From Strigamia acuminata (Eukaryota > Arthropoda > Chilopoda > Geophilomorpha > Linotaeniidae), in contig OX442321.1 in NCBI GenBank assembly GCA_949358305.1, forward strand, positions 4,179,605 to 4,243,604: a DNA stretch of 64,000 nucleotides, written 5' to 3'. The translations under genes and the position numbers were made by a program. Shown in pieces: positions 1-16,315 of this stretch. Under the pieces are notes generated by a model, which was given only the letters and a program-made list of their open reading frames with translations, was not told the origin of the DNA and did no database searches. Within the stretch, counting starts at the first letter, position 1. The number at the start of each line of letters is the position of its first letter.

Positions 1-486
1 AAAAATCGAAATTGGTAAGAAGCAATAGACAAAATAAAACAACAATATTAAACCAAAACTTCATTTTCACCTGTTCAAAGATGGCAAAATTATTCCTTCG
101 GGGACCATGGTAGCCATACCTGTGTTTTTGCTGCACAAAGATCCAGATGTATTTCCTGATCCAGAAACATTTGATCCCAGTAGATTTTTTCCAGAAAATT
201 GTGTGAACAGAAGTCCTTTTGCTTACATTCCATTTTCCAACGGACCAAGAAATTGTATCGGTGAGTTTTAACATTTAAATAAACATCCATCTAGTAATAT
301 GTAATTATTTTGCTTTCTAAAGGCCAAAGGTACGCCATGTTGGAGGTAAAAACAGTTTTATCTCGCGTGTTACGTTCATTTACAATCAAATCTTTGGAAC
401 CTCAAGATAAAATTAAAGTTACCATTGAAATCGTTACCCAGCCAACAAATGGCATTAATGTTCATCTTATACCTCGAAAGATTTGA
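1..486 (+). CDS. CYP4-like cytochrome P450, 3' end only (gene 1)
   Basis: C-terminal part of a microsomal P450 monooxygenase; the rest lies before the window. Exons are <1-14, 81-260 and 323-486 (stop TGA at 484-486), with GT-AG introns of 66 and 62 bp and phase 1 at both junctions. The first 14 bases read KIEI plus the first base of a split Asp codon. The middle exon begins GKIIPSGT, carries the PERF-type motif FDPSRF, and ends in the haem-binding loop PFSNGPRNCIG, whose Cys is the fifth haem-iron ligand. The last exon starts QRYAMLEVK and ends IPRKI. Splice positions and phases match the last exons of the complete P450 downstream, so the two are a tandem pair. CYP4-clan enzymes usually hydroxylate fatty acids, hormones or xenobiotics; the substrate cannot be read here. 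Without the N-terminal two thirds the subfamily is uncertain. Confidence 0.93.
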
Positions 487-749
487 CAAGTTTCAATTTT
501 ATAACCAGGGTGTCGGCCAGATGATAAAAAGTAAAGTCCTAAATGGTAAATGAAAAACCTGTACGACACACAATTTCTCAAAAAATCATCCATGCAAACC
601 GCAAAAATCACTCCATACACTTCAATCAAATGCCGGAATTATAATTGTATGATAAATGCACGTAGAAAGTTTTTTGGGACACGTCGGGTCATGTCCCCCA
701 ATTTTCCAATACAGAACTGTTGTGAAACACCAAATGGTAAAAATAGATT

Positions 750-755
750 AATAAA
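750..755 (+). terminator. Candidate polyadenylation signal of gene 1
   Basis: AATAAA lies 264 bp after the stop of the first P450 gene. It sits in a stretch that is repeated at about 2,040-2,180, so it may belong to a repeat rather than be the native signal. Confidence 0.3.
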
Positions 756-786
756 AACCATGTTCAAGAAGTAGTTCTCATTGTTT

Positions 787-1127
787 TTAAAGGCTTTTAT
801 TTAACTTGACTTGAACGTTTGTGTGGAGGTTCAACGTCCGATCACGTGACTTGTAATGTAACTTTAGAACCGCAGCGCCACCTGGCGGAACCCGTGTCCT
901 TTAATGGATGCCAAAATGTTCGCCCGATACGAATTTTGATGTTTGCGATACTAAAAGCGGATCTGAAAATTCTGAAACCAGGCTAAACCTGGTTAAAACA
1001 AAAATTCCTATCTGCCCATGTATTTTGTTTTTTAATATTATTTAGAAAAAGTACTTTGTTGAAAGTTTTAGTAGCACACTCTGGCGGCGATTTGAAGCAC
1101 CAATATAAAAGCCTTTTTCAAAAACTT
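787..1127. mobile_element. Nonautonomous inverted-repeat element (AAAGGCTTTTAT family), copy 1
   Basis: The ends are inverted: AAAGGCTTTTATTTAAC at the left and ATAAAAGCCTTTTT at the right. The same two ends, with much of the inside missing, occur in reverse orientation at about 25,888-25,998. The copy here interrupts a duplicated flank segment, which supports its being a separate insertion. No coding capacity is visible, and the superfamily is not recognised. Confidence 0.6.
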
Positions 1128-1609
1128 GATTTTTTATATTTACTTGTTAAATGTTATCTATTTTTCTGCATATGATCCACGAAGATCCACGTTTAGATAT
1201 GCTGCCAGATCTTTTAAATAACACGATATTGATTAGTATAAATAAACACTAACCCTGTCCAGATTTGGTAAATGAAAAACCTGTACTATAAAAGCAAATT
1301 GTAAAATTTTTCGCACAAGATCTCGTCTCGGAAAACCGAGACTTGAAACCGGCCGAGATGCTGGAAGTACAATAAATGCACCTATCTCGACAGAACCTCC
1401 ACTTGTGACGATTCTACTTTTGGCTGATTTATAAGCCATTGAAATGAGATAAACTATCGGAACAACACATTGTTAAACCTAACAATAACCTAACCGAGAT
1501 AAGCTAAGAAATGTGCGCTAAATGAATAAACAACAAAACAACAAATAACTTGCAGTCTTACATGCTTATTTCTACAAATACAACTTATAGACAGTTTTTC
1601 GGAACATGC

Positions 1610-2028
1610 CTACCGTCTTCCCCCGAATATAACACCATGGTGTTGTATTCGAGTTTTGTTCGAAATGGCAAGTTTGAAAACATTGACCAAAAATTCGAAT
1701 ATAACACCACTTCAGCTATAACACCATGGTGTTATATTCAAATACAACACCATGGTGTTTTATTCGAATTTTTAAAAAACTATGAAATACGTACAGTGTA
1801 CGCTTCCAAAACGCAAACAATACAGCACATGTACGTTTTTATTTAGTTTATTTTTATTGTTTTTTGTTTTTACTTTAAATAAAACACAAAAAATAAAAAC
1901 ATACAAGATATTGTTTGTTTTTTTAATCATAGTCATAAACACATATTAACAATTTTCCTTTTTTTGCAAACTTACATGTTTTTTTACGAATACAACACCA
2001 TGGTGTTTTATTCAGGGGAAGACGGTAG
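1610..2028. mobile_element. MITE with CTACCGTCTTCCCC ends and four 14-bp palindromes
   Basis: The inverted ends are CTACCGTCTTCCCCCGAATA at the left and TATTC-AGGGGAAGACGGTAG at the right. Inside, the perfect palindrome AACACCATGGTGTT occurs four times, at 1,631, 1,720, 1,746 and 1,994. A decayed relative ending GGGAAGACGGTAG is at about 40,920-41,057. No open reading frame of note. Confidence 0.65.
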
Positions 2029-2288
2029 TCACCCTGCCTAATTACCCCCAATTTTCCAATACAGAACTGTTGTGCAATACAATGTGTGGTACAATACAAT
2101 ACAGTACAATTGTTGTGCAATAGCAAAGTGGAAAGAATAAATTAATAAAAACTATCTTCAAGAATTAGTTCTCATTGTTTACAGATGTTATCTATTTTTT
2201 CTGCGTATGATCCACAAGGATCCTTGATTAGATATGCTGCCAGATCTTTTAAATAACACAATATTGATTAGTATAAATGAACACTCTA

Positions 2289-2462
2289 AACTCTATTCCA
2301 AAAAGTATTACAAATACTCCCATTGGTTGGGAGATTCACAGTTCAGTTGTGTCTTGAATATGATGCTGTTTTCAGATTCCAGTAGACTTGTGCGAAGATT
2401 TTTTAAAGTGTCTCAACCAACCAACCAATGGGAGTATTTGTAATACTTTTTGGAATAGAGTT
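2289..2462. mobile_element. TA-flanked foldback MITE, promoter-proximal to gene 2
   Basis: Inverted arms of about 40 bp begin AACTCTATTCCAAAAAGTAT and end in the complement. TA dinucleotides at 2,287-2,288 and 2,463-2,464 are a plausible target duplication, typical of Tc1/mariner-related MITEs. A second copy with its interior in the opposite orientation is at 12,232-12,394. The right end is about 101 bp before the start codon of the complete P450. Confidence 0.75.
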
Positions 2463-2563
2463 TAGTCTAAACAATTTCATCCACACTTTGAAATGCCAAC
2501 TGTATCTCTATACATCAAGTGTAAACTCTTAAAGTAATCACTCACAAGTCAGAATATATCAAC

Positions 2564-8693
<6,130 letters not shown>

Positions 8694-8774
8694 ATTCCAA
8701 AAATCGCCACCAGGTTGCAGGTGAAAGCAGTTTTCGGTTAACTATAATTTGTTAAAATTTGCACAAAATTATAT

Positions 8775-8780
8775 AATAAA
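8775..8780 (+). terminator. Polyadenylation signal of gene 2
   Basis: AATAAA lies 82 bp after the P450 stop codon, a normal distance for a short 3' UTR. Confidence 0.6.
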
Positions 8781-9343
8781 ATTGTTTTGGAATTTGGCAT
8801 TTTCGGCCCGAGATTGTTTCTCATTCATCGAGTGTTGGATTTAAGTAAAAATTGAAATTGGCAGAGACATAAATATCATCGCCATCTGTCGTCCAACAAA
8901 CACACTTCGTATAATCAACACCAACAATAAATCTGGCGCGTAAATTTGAGCAAAACTAGTCAAATGTCTATTATATTAGTAGATTTAAACATTTAAAAAC
9001 ATTTTTCTATTTTAGAATTTAAAAAAAAATTGATTTGGCTCGTTAACTTGTTAGCGAGTGTAAATTTTCTACGACAGATGGCGCAAAGTGCGCATCAAGT
9101 TTCAATGGGAATAATTTCTCCACCTTCTCATATTCAGATTACTTAATAAATAACAATATATTTTTAATATACATTTTAAAATCTCCACTTGAAATACAAT
9201 TACATCCAGATTTATACAGAAATATTTCTTTACACAGCACAAAATTGATGAAACCAGAAAACGAGACAAAAATAACCGAATAATAAATCCTAAAAGAAAA
9301 TAAATCAAAATTAAAACCATCTGTTTAATCCCTTCAACTTGAC

Positions 9344-9805
9344 TCAAATAGTCGATTCAGAAGCACCATCGTCGTCATAAAGACTCATCTGAGTCTGACT
9401 GTTCTTCTTGATCATCTGTATCTCGCTAAAATCTCGCGCCGAACGAGAACCAGTCCTAAACCCGTTTCTATGCGCGCTCGAACTGCGTGCACTTGTGTAA
9501 GTGGTAGTAAAAGTATTGCATCGTCTTAAGCTGCCGTTTTCACTTATATTGCCACGTTTGATTCGAATGTGCAGTTTGGCGAGCACATGACGAAATCCTT
9601 CCCTGAACCTGCTATTCATCCAGCAATAAATGATGGGGTTGTAGCAGCCATGACTCATGGCCATCCAGTGACACATGAACCAAATGTACACGATATGTTC
9701 GAAGCGCCAGATGCTGTCGTCTTGATCGGCCGCCACTATCAAAGTGTTCATGGGCAGCCAGCAGATTGTGAAGATGATCACTACTATTATCATCATGCGA
9801 ATCAT
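9344..9805 (-). CDS. RYamide/NPY-like receptor, distal terminal exon B (TM6, TM7, tail)
   Basis: Encodes 153 residues plus stop. The acceptor (complement of CTG at 9,806-9,808) follows a pyrimidine-rich tract, and the exon starts in phase 0, so it joins directly to the TM1-TM5 exon at 15,117. It begins MIRMMIIVV, carries the TM6 motif CWLP, the third outer loop ADQDDSIWRFEH, then YIWFMCHWMAMSHGCYNPIIY with the NPxxY motif and helix 8 (CWMNSRFREGF). The tail is long, basic then Ser/Thr-rich, and ends DDDGASESTI, with no obvious palmitoylation Cys. It is homologous to terminal exon A at 11,118-11,477. Predicted full isoform: 408 aa. The phosphorylatable tail suggests arrestin control (inference). 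Confidence 0.88.
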   Translation of the reverse strand: MIRMMIIVVIIFTICWLPMNTLIVAADQDDSIWRFEHIVYIWFMCHWMAMSHGCYNPIIYCWMNSRFREGFRHVLAKLHIRIKRGNISENGSLRRCNTFTTTYTSARSSSAHRNGFRTGSRSARDFSEIQMIKKNSQTQMSLYDDDGASESTI

Positions 9806-10074
9806 CTGAAAATGTACGGTTGTGATTGGTGCAAAAATATCAATTTTATTCGTTAAAAGAAGAGAGGTTTGTTTTTAATAATGATTGTGATAAGCTTGGG
9901 CTTGTTTAATACACTAGGTTGAGTAGAAACATTAAAAAGGAGAAGATTTGGCATGCAGAGATGTGTGAATGGGTGAGTATTGTGTGTTAGTCAGATTGTG
10001 GCGTTTTAGTTTTGTCTTTTGATATGATTTTGATTTGGTTTTTTAATTTAGGCTTTGGTTGAGATTTGTTAGAT

Positions 10075-10244
10075 TTGCAGCTGATTTGCTGGATTTGGAG
10101 CTGGTTTGCTGGATTTGGAGCTGATTTGTTGGATTTGGAGCTGATTTGCTGGATTTGGAGCTGATTTGCTGGATTTGGTGCTGATTTGTTGGATTTGGAG
10201 CTGATTTGTTGGATTTGAAGCTGATTTGCTAGATTTGCAGCCAT
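10075..10244. repeat. 21-bp minisatellite (GCTGATTTGCTGGATTTGGAG)
   Basis: About eight copies of a 21-bp unit of the form GCTGATTTGYTGGATTTGG followed by AG, differing at a few bases. It lies between the two alternative terminal exons of the receptor gene. A shorter array of very similar units is at about 34,775-34,860. Frames through it spell peptide repeats, but there is no reason to call it coding. Confidence 0.85.
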
Positions 10245-10299
10245 GTAGCAGCTGATTTATCACATTTTCTGGATTTTTAAATGAGAAATCAGTTAATTT

Positions 10300-10560
10300 T
10301 TTGGATTTTGAAATCAGATATCAGTTTAAAAAAATCAGTTAATTTTATTTTTATTTTGGAGATATTCTGAATTTTTAAATCCAAAATCAGTTATTTTTAT
10401 TTTTATTTTGGAGATTTTTCTGAATTTTTAAATCCAAAATCAGTTATTTTTATTTTTATTTTGGAGATTTTCTGAATTTTTAAATCCAAAATCAGTTATT
10501 TTTATTTTTATTTTGGAGATTTTCTGAATTTTTAAATCAGAAATCAGTTTATTTTCTGAT
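10300..10560. repeat. 53-bp tandem array, AT-rich
   Basis: Four to five copies of a roughly 53-bp unit containing AAATCAGTTATTTTTATTTT and GGAGATTTTCTGAATTTTTA. Degenerate related sequence runs on to about 10,880. It lies downstream of exon A of the receptor gene. Confidence 0.8.
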
Positions 10561-10792
10561 TTAGCAGATTTTCTGGATTTTCAAATCAGAAATTACTAGT
10601 AGCTAAATTGCTGGATATTAAAAATTAAATCACAAATTAGCTAAATTGCTGGATTTAAAAAATAAAATCAGAAATCAGTTGATTTTATTTTTTATTTTTT
10701 CACATTTTCTAGATTTTTAAATCAAAAATCAGTTCTTTTTCTGATTTCTGAATTTTAAAATCAGAAATCAATTCATTATCCAATCCATCATT

Positions 10793-10798
10793 TTTATT
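10793..10798 (-). terminator. Candidate polyadenylation signal for receptor isoform A
   Basis: AATAAA on the minus strand, 320 bp past the stop of terminal exon A. It is needed if exon A is used as a true last exon. Other minus-strand AATAAA words occur in the AT-rich array just beyond, so the exact site is open. Confidence 0.35.
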
Positions 10799-11117
10799 AA
10801 ATTTTAAAATAAAAAAAATCAATTCATTTCCTAATCCATCAAATCACCTGCATCATCAAATCACAAATCAATTCATTTTCAGAATGTTTAATTCCAATTT
10901 CCACCAACACGCGGCGCAGAAACCAGTTTTCCAAACCCATCCTACACGATTCAATCTCCAAAGACAAAACTATAACAAACACCATCAAAACCTCATTCCA
11001 CATCCTTTAAAAACAATTCCACTTACTCATCGGAATAAAACCAAAACCCCGTTCACCCGTTCACTCCAACATGCAAGAAAAGAAGCCGTAAAACGATGCA
11101 TGCAGCACATACTTGGG

Positions 11118-11477
11118 TTACGTGTCGTGCATTGGTTTAATGGGCGCTGCAGCTATCAAAGCCGTCGTGTTGGTTGTAAGTCGTTGATGAATGGTGGAAC
11201 GAGACAGCAGTTCCGAATGATCGGGAATTGGATTCATCCAGGGCAGACAACGGCAAACATAATGAAAACCGGCTCGGAATTTAGAATTCATCCACCAATA
11301 GATTAAGGGATTGAGACAAGCATGGCTCATGGCTAACCAATGACAGATGAACCAGATATAGATGATATGTGCGTACGTATAAATGCCAGGATGTTGGTCT
11401 CCGACCACATGAAGCACATTAAACGGTAACCAAGAGAGGGTGAAAGCAGTGACGCAAGCTATCATCATTTTAATCAT
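11118..11477 (-). CDS. RYamide/NPY-like receptor, proximal terminal exon A (TM6, TM7, tail)
   Basis: Encodes 119 residues plus stop (TAA at 11,118-11,120). The acceptor AG (complement of CT at 11,478-11,479) is preceded by TTTTCTCTTGTTGC, and entry is phase 0, matching the donor at 15,116. It starts MIKMMIACV. TM6 carries SWLP instead of the usual CWxP, the outer loop is GDQHPGIYTYAH, and TM7 reads YIWFICHWLAMSHACLNPLIY. Helix 8 is WWMNSKFRAGF, followed by CRC, a likely palmitoylation site, and a short tail. Predicted full isoform: 374 aa. It has its own stop, so it cannot be spliced together with exon B. No separate TM1-TM5 exon lies between the two, so it is best read as an alternative last exon. 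Confidence 0.85.
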   Translation of the reverse strand: MIKMMIACVTAFTLSWLPFNVLHVVGDQHPGIYTYAHIIYIWFICHWLAMSHACLNPLIYWWMNSKFRAGFHYVCRCLPWMNPIPDHSELLSRSTIHQRLTTNTTALIAAAPIKPMHDT

Positions 11478-11897
11478 CTGCAACAAGAGAAAAAGCAGAC
11501 ACACAACAGCACCAATTATATAAACAGAAAAGCGCACAGGACACACACTTAAAGAGAGAAAAAACGACGAGAAAAGTTCAACTCGATGCCAATTATAGCA
11601 CTGGCAGGCGCGTATCTAGGATTTTTCGAAGGGGTAGCTGAAATTTTTTTTTGCTTATGAAGGGCCATAGTAGGGGCCAACTGGGTGGTCGGTCACGTCT
11701 TTGTTATGTAGATGTGGTATTGTGAGCATGTGAGGTGGTTTTTTGGGCTCATACGATCTTTCATGTTGTGACAACGAACTAGATATATCACTAAAGGTAG
11801 GTGCACACTTGTGTTCACACAACGCAAGGAAAAATTAGTCAAACGCAACGCAGAGTCTGTTCACACTGTTCACACGTGATTTTATGGGAATCATAAA

Positions 11898-12203
11898 AAA
11901 TCTGGGTTACAGGAAGTGCTACATCCTGTTAGCATGAGGAGAAATCTGGGTTACAGGAAGTGCTACATCCTGTTAGCATGAGAAGAAATCTGGGTTACAG
12001 GAAGTGCTACATCCTGTTAGCATGAGGAGAAATCTGGGTTACAGGAAGTGCTACATCCTGTTAGCATGAGGAGAATATGGGTTACAGGAAGTGCTACATC
12101 CTGTTAGCATGAGGAGAATATGGGTTACAAGAAGTGCTACATCCTGTTAGCATGAGGAGAATATGGGTTACAGGAAGTGCTACATCCTGTTAGCATGAGG
12201 AGA
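11898..12203. repeat. 43-44-bp tandem array, seven copies
   Basis: Seven copies of a 43-44-bp unit: GGGTTACAGGAAGTGCTACA then TCCTGTTAGCATGAGGAG. Each copy contains the imperfect hairpin ACAGGA-N9-TCCTGT. The first copies have AAATCT before GGGTTA, the later ones AATAT, so copies of the second type probably expanded later. Confidence 0.85.
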
Positions 12204-12231
12204 ATTCTCAATTTGACTCTAAACTATTCCA

Positions 12232-12394
12232 ACAAGTATTACAAATACTCCCATTGGTTGGTTGGTTGAGACACTTTAAAAAAATCTTTGCACAAGTCTA
12301 CTGGAATCTGAAAACAGCATCATATTCAAGACACAACTGAACTGTGAATCTCCCAACCAATGGGAGTATTTGTAATACTTTTTGGAATGGAGTT
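12232..12394. mobile_element. Second copy of the TA-flanked foldback MITE
   Basis: Same arms as the copy at 2,289-2,462 (AACTATTCCAACAAGTATTA at the left), interior inverted relative to that copy, flanked by TA at 12,230-12,231 and 12,395-12,396. It is nested inside the 11,797-12,816 element. Confidence 0.75.
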
Positions 12395-12819
12395 TAGTCT
12401 GAACCTAAAACTTGAACATGAAACATCTCCTGAAAAACACAACGGGCGACGCGACGCAAGGAAAAATTAGTCAAACGCAACGCAGAGTCTGTTCACACTG
12501 TAGGGCAGGTGTGAACAGAGCTGAAACAATTGATGTTGCGTCTGGTCAATCGGATGGTTTCAATGAAACCTGGAATTGGATCTAGTTCTAGAACTAGTTC
12601 CAGAATCAGAAAATGGCGGCATGTTTGCATGTGGCAAAGTCTCACCAAGCAGACATGAATCGACGAGAGTTGGAGTCGATTGTGATTGGTTGGCAGCAAG
12701 ACCTTTTCTTGCGTTGCGTTACTTCAACTTGTAGTTGAAGCAGGAATTGGCGTCAACGTCAAGAATCTTTGAACGCAAGCAGCTTGCGTCTAGTGTGAAC
12801 ACAAGTGTGAACCTACAAT

Positions 12820-12925
12820 TCTGATGTTACCGGCTACTTTTTGTGCTACTACACCAGTGAGATGGCTCAACCAATAGGAGTTAGGACAACGTTGTGGTGG
12901 TTTTGAGTATAGATCCGTCCTTGAG
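12820..12925. mobile_element. Fragment of ACTATACTC-family MITE
   Basis: Contains CTACACCAGTGAGATGGCTC, AACCAATAGGAG and ACAACGTTGTGGTGGTTTTG then AGTATAG. These match the right-hand end of the copy at 27,742-27,970. Only one end is present. Confidence 0.5.
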
Positions 12926-14394
12926 CTGGCGCTTCTAAGCTACCCCCTGGATATGCGCCTGAGCAGTGGCATAGTAATCGAAGTTAAAAGCCCAACAAAA
13001 AAGCAAAAAGTTGTCAAAAGAAAAATCAGGATATAGACCTTAAGCGACTTCGAAGTTCATTGAAAAGAGCACGCTTGGTTTGCTATTATATTAAAATCCC
13101 AGAATTTTTCCCTCAACGCTATCCAAATTATTTCCATGGAACCAGACTTTTGACTCACTCTGTATAGTTATAGGGGTCCGCTAAAGGGCCCATCCACCCA
13201 TCTTGCACATGTGTCCATTGACTTCTTGCTATGCTACACTGTCAATTAGTGTTTATTTGTGGGTTCTGACAACACAATGGTGAAATCACAGCTTATGTGG
13301 AGTGTAATAACCACCTCTAGACGGTCACAACAGTCATTCAATAAACAACCGACTGTAATAACCATCTCTAGACGCTCTCAACAGTCATTCAATAAACAAC
13401 CGACCAATTAAAAGCATTGAAAACATCAATTTGAGTTTATTAGAGAAGAAAATATCAATTGAGGGTAATTGCAGTTCTATTTTTGAGTCAATAAAAATAG
13501 TTGTCAGAGTTATTTCTAAGAAAAAAATTAAAGAAAATTGGAATGACCATATGGGATGAGTCAGAGAAGAAAGAAAGGGTTGTTGGGTTGTTGATTTGAA
13601 GTGTCAAGCCACTCTGCAATTAGAATGCAGTCATTAGCAACAATGTTAGCAGATGTTCCATAAATTTAGAAACTAGAAAGTCTAGAAACAATTTCAAGCA
13701 AAATCACAACTCTCCACTTGATGTGGTTCCCTTGTTGATTGTAGCTGCAGTTTTAATCAAATCCCCAGTTCTGAGATTGTAAATTGATGTATAAAAATAC
13801 AAACATGGTTGTTCATTTGATGGCACTACCAAGGGTCAATGTGCACTTTGTGACTGCACTTCCACATTTGTTCATTACCAAACCCCACAAGGGAATTCAC
13901 TGGTCTTAAATGATTAATAACAGTCCAGAGGACATTAGAAGTGAAAAACACACTTGAGTCTTCTTCTGCCCTTGTTTGTGTTCAGTGAAAAATCTCTGCT
14001 GGGAGTGAATTTATATGAAGGAAAAATTTTGATTTTGTGTTTCTAATTTCATAGGATATATTGATTTTATTTATTAAATTTTTTTTCTTTTATTTATTAT
14101 GAATTTTGGCTTCATTTTTGACATGGTTTAATATTTCAATTTTATTTTTATTAACTACCCTTGACTGCTTTTTCATTTAATTGGAAATTCTAGAATGGAT
14201 TGAGAACTAAAGGGGTAAGAAGGGGTTTCTTTTAATATTGGAAATTATGTATCGTTCGTCAATATGGTCAATTTTGATTTGATCTGAAAGGATTTTAATT
14301 GGATGATAATTTCCCAACAAGCCTAAAGCGGATCGAGGAGGGGGGGGTTGTGGGGCCATGACCAGACCCTTCAGTAATATGAAATTGAATTTTT
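12926..14394. other. Receptor intron sequence without recognised gene
   Basis: This is the intron between TM1-TM5 and exon A of the receptor gene. The only structure I see is a 51-bp tandem pair at about 13,302-13,405 (TCTAGACG ... CAGTCATTCAATAAACAACC) and AT-rich stretches. Confidence 0.4.
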
Positions 14395-14950
14395 AAGACC
14401 AGAAATTCATTTTGCGACTAAAAATGAAGTAAAACGTGCGTTTTAGGCCCAAAAATGAACTAAAAAGCGGCTTTTAGGCCCAAAAATGAACTAAAAAGTG
14501 GCTTTTAGGCCGAAAAATTAATTAAGAAGTGGATTTTAGGCCAAAAAAAAATTAAAAAGTAAATTTTAGGCCCAAAAATGAACTAAAAAGTAAATTTTAG
14601 ACCAAAAAAAAAATAAAATGTGAATTTTAGGCCAAAAAATAAACTAAAAAGTGAATTTTATACAAACAAATGAACTAAAAAGTGAATTTTAGGCCAACAA
14701 ATGAACTAAAAAGTGAATTTTAGGCCAACAAATGAACTAAAAAGTGAATTTTAGGCCAACAAATGAACTAAAAAGTGAATTTTAGGTTAACAAATAAACA
14801 AAAAGTGAATTTTAGGCCAGAAGATAAATTAAAATATGAATTTTAAGCTAAAAAGAATTATTTTTTAAACCAAAAAGTGAATTTTAGGTTCAAAACAATC
14901 ATTTTTTGAACGAAAAACTGAATTTTAGACCCAAAACATTCAAATTTTTT
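14395..14950. repeat. 31-bp tandem array (GTGAATTTTAGGCC...)
   Basis: About 17 diverging copies of a 31-bp unit, GTGAATTTTAGGCCAACAAA then TGAACTAAAAA. The central copies are nearly identical and the outer ones decayed, the usual pattern of expansion from the middle. It lies in the receptor intron, just beyond the TM1-TM5 exon. Confidence 0.85.
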
Positions 14951-15116
14951 ACCAAAAACACCCGAATTGTCTGTGAAAAATTAAATCAAAACTACCCACC
15001 CTCGTGTACCCCTCCACTCCCCAACAAACTTTAACTTTTCCAAATCACACCATTACTGCACATTCCAAACCCAAACCCAAAACCAACCCCAAACAAACAA
15101 AAAACCCAATTTTTAC

Positions 15117-15881
15117 CTTCCGTTTCGACGCCGCCAGCCGCTGATCTCTCCCGTCCTCCGCCTCCCCTGGCGCCGTCTTCCCCCACACAACCACCGCGAT
15201 TTTCGTATAAGTAAAAATCAAAACAAACAACGGGAAAAAGTACTGCAAAACCATCAACGTCATACTATAATAATACCGCTGTATGGGCGACTCCCACGCT
15301 TCGGCGCACGTATACACCGTCATGTTGGGCAGCGGCATCAACCGTGACAAAATCGCGGTGGGCAACGGCGTGACCAACGACACCACCCAAATTAGCAAGA
15401 TGATCACTTTGGCTTGCAGCTTGGTCATCCGCGGTCTCAAAGGATACAGAATAGCGATGTACCTATCGATGCTGATGGCCACCAACGTGTACGCACTGAT
15501 GAACACTGACACTGCTTGAGCATACGTCACTATGGGGCACATGACGGACCCGAACGGCCAGTACATCGTCACGAAGTTCGCCACGAACGTGAAGGGGATG
15601 CACAGGATGGCCATTGTGATGTCCCCGACTGCCAAGTTGACTATGAAAAAATTCGTCACGGTTCGCATGCGTTGGTACGCGATGACTATGTAACAAACAA
15701 TGCTGTTTCCGCCCACTGCCGCCAGTGTTATGGCGATGTACATGACGTACATGAGTGCGATTATCGGGTGAGGGATGCTGAAGAATGGGGCTTCGAGGGG
15801 GTCTTGGGTCCAGTAGAGAGTCCAGTTGGTCAGGTTGGTGATTGTGGTGTTGGGAAGATCTGTGAGAAAGTCGGCTTCCAT
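15117..15881 (-). CDS. RYamide/NPY-like neuropeptide GPCR, common exon (N-terminus to TM5)
   Basis: Encodes 255 residues. N-glycosylation sequons at Asn11, 16 and 19 precede TM1 (GNSIV). TM2 has NLAVGD. Cys115 before TM3 and Cys192 in the second outer loop are the conserved disulfide pair. TM3 ends DRY (139-141). TM5 is followed by GKTAPGEAEDGRDQR and SKRK, a loop I associate with RYamide and NPY-like receptors. The exon ends in phase 0 at the donor GTAAAA (complement of 15,111-15,116) and needs a terminal exon for TM6-TM7, of which two are available. The start ATG lies in CAAAATGG. A possible 5' UTR acceptor (CCCACACAG) lies just upstream, so an earlier untranslated exon is likely. It is a plasma-membrane receptor; the G protein is unknown. 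The exon is more GC-rich than its surroundings. Other NPY-family receptors are possible. Confidence 0.92.
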
Positions 15882-16310
15882 TTTGTTGGGTTTTGGTTTT
15901 CTTCCTGTGTGGGTTGAAAAGAGAATGTTAGTTCGGAGTTACCGTAGTTTGGGTTGGTTAATGCGCGGAAAGTTTGTGTGCGGAATTGGAGTAATGCTTT
16001 GAGTAATACTCGTGGGTGTTATGGGTAAAGCTCAGTTGATCTCTGCGATGGATTCGTGTACGGTTTTTGTGTGTTGATCTTACGGCGCTGCGCGTGGATG
16101 CGAACTAATTCGCACGTCCTTCCATTAGAACTTTCGGTTTGGCGTGTAAAAGGAACGGGGAAGGAATCTTGGGGTGTAGCGTGTGTTCAGAGTGTGCCAA
16201 AAATAGTTTTCGGTTTGTTTTATTTACATGTTTTGGATTTGGAATGAAAATGTCATCTTGCAAATTGAAAAATATATATTTTTTTTTTAATTTTAGAGAA
16301 ATGAACTGTA
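15882..16310. other. Upstream flank of the receptor gene
   Basis: Moderately CpG-rich compared with the rest of the window. It may hold the 5' UTR or promoter of the minus-strand receptor gene. No defined TATA box or start site could be picked. Confidence 0.3.
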
Positions 16311-16315
16311 ATAAA

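Larger units (their letters stand above)
508..2285. repeat. Duplicated 3'-flank segments between the two P450 genes
   Basis: About 100 bp at 1,147-1,251 recurs at 2,183-2,282 (both contain GCTGCCAGATCTTTTAAATA). About 90 bp at 694-783 recurs at 2,043-2,178 (both contain AATTTTCCAATACAGAACTG). A short block around 540-570 recurs at 1,262-1,295. The second copy runs straight from the TTCTCATTGTTT block into the ATGTTATCTATTTTT block. In the first copy these blocks are separated by the inverted-repeat element at 787-1,127. The order suggests an ancient tandem duplication later interrupted by insertions. No coding potential is visible. Confidence 0.6.
11797..12816. mobile_element. 1-kb element with TAGGTKCACACTTGTGTTCACAC ends
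   Basis: Left end GTAGGTGCACACTTGTGTTC; right end GAACACAAGTGTGAACCTAC. A second inner repeat (CGCAAGGAAAAATTAGTCAA ... GAGTCTGTTCACACTG) occurs at about 11,823-11,870 and again at 12,455-12,500. It carries a 44-bp tandem array (11,898-12,203) and a nested foldback MITE (12,232-12,394). No transposase is visible. A hAT-like origin is possible but not shown. Confidence 0.6.

Noticed and set aside
9344-11477. Two separate receptor genes rather than alternative exons
   Set aside because: No TM1-TM5 coding sequence lies between the two terminal exons or before exon A except the single exon at 15,117-15,881; collapsed assembly remains possible.
11898-12203. CRISPR-like regular repeats
   Set aside because: Units are contiguous with no spacers, in a eukaryotic genome; an ordinary tandem array.
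15283-15917. Plus-strand open frames opposite the receptor exon
   Set aside because: Shadows of the GC-richer receptor coding sequence on the minus strand.
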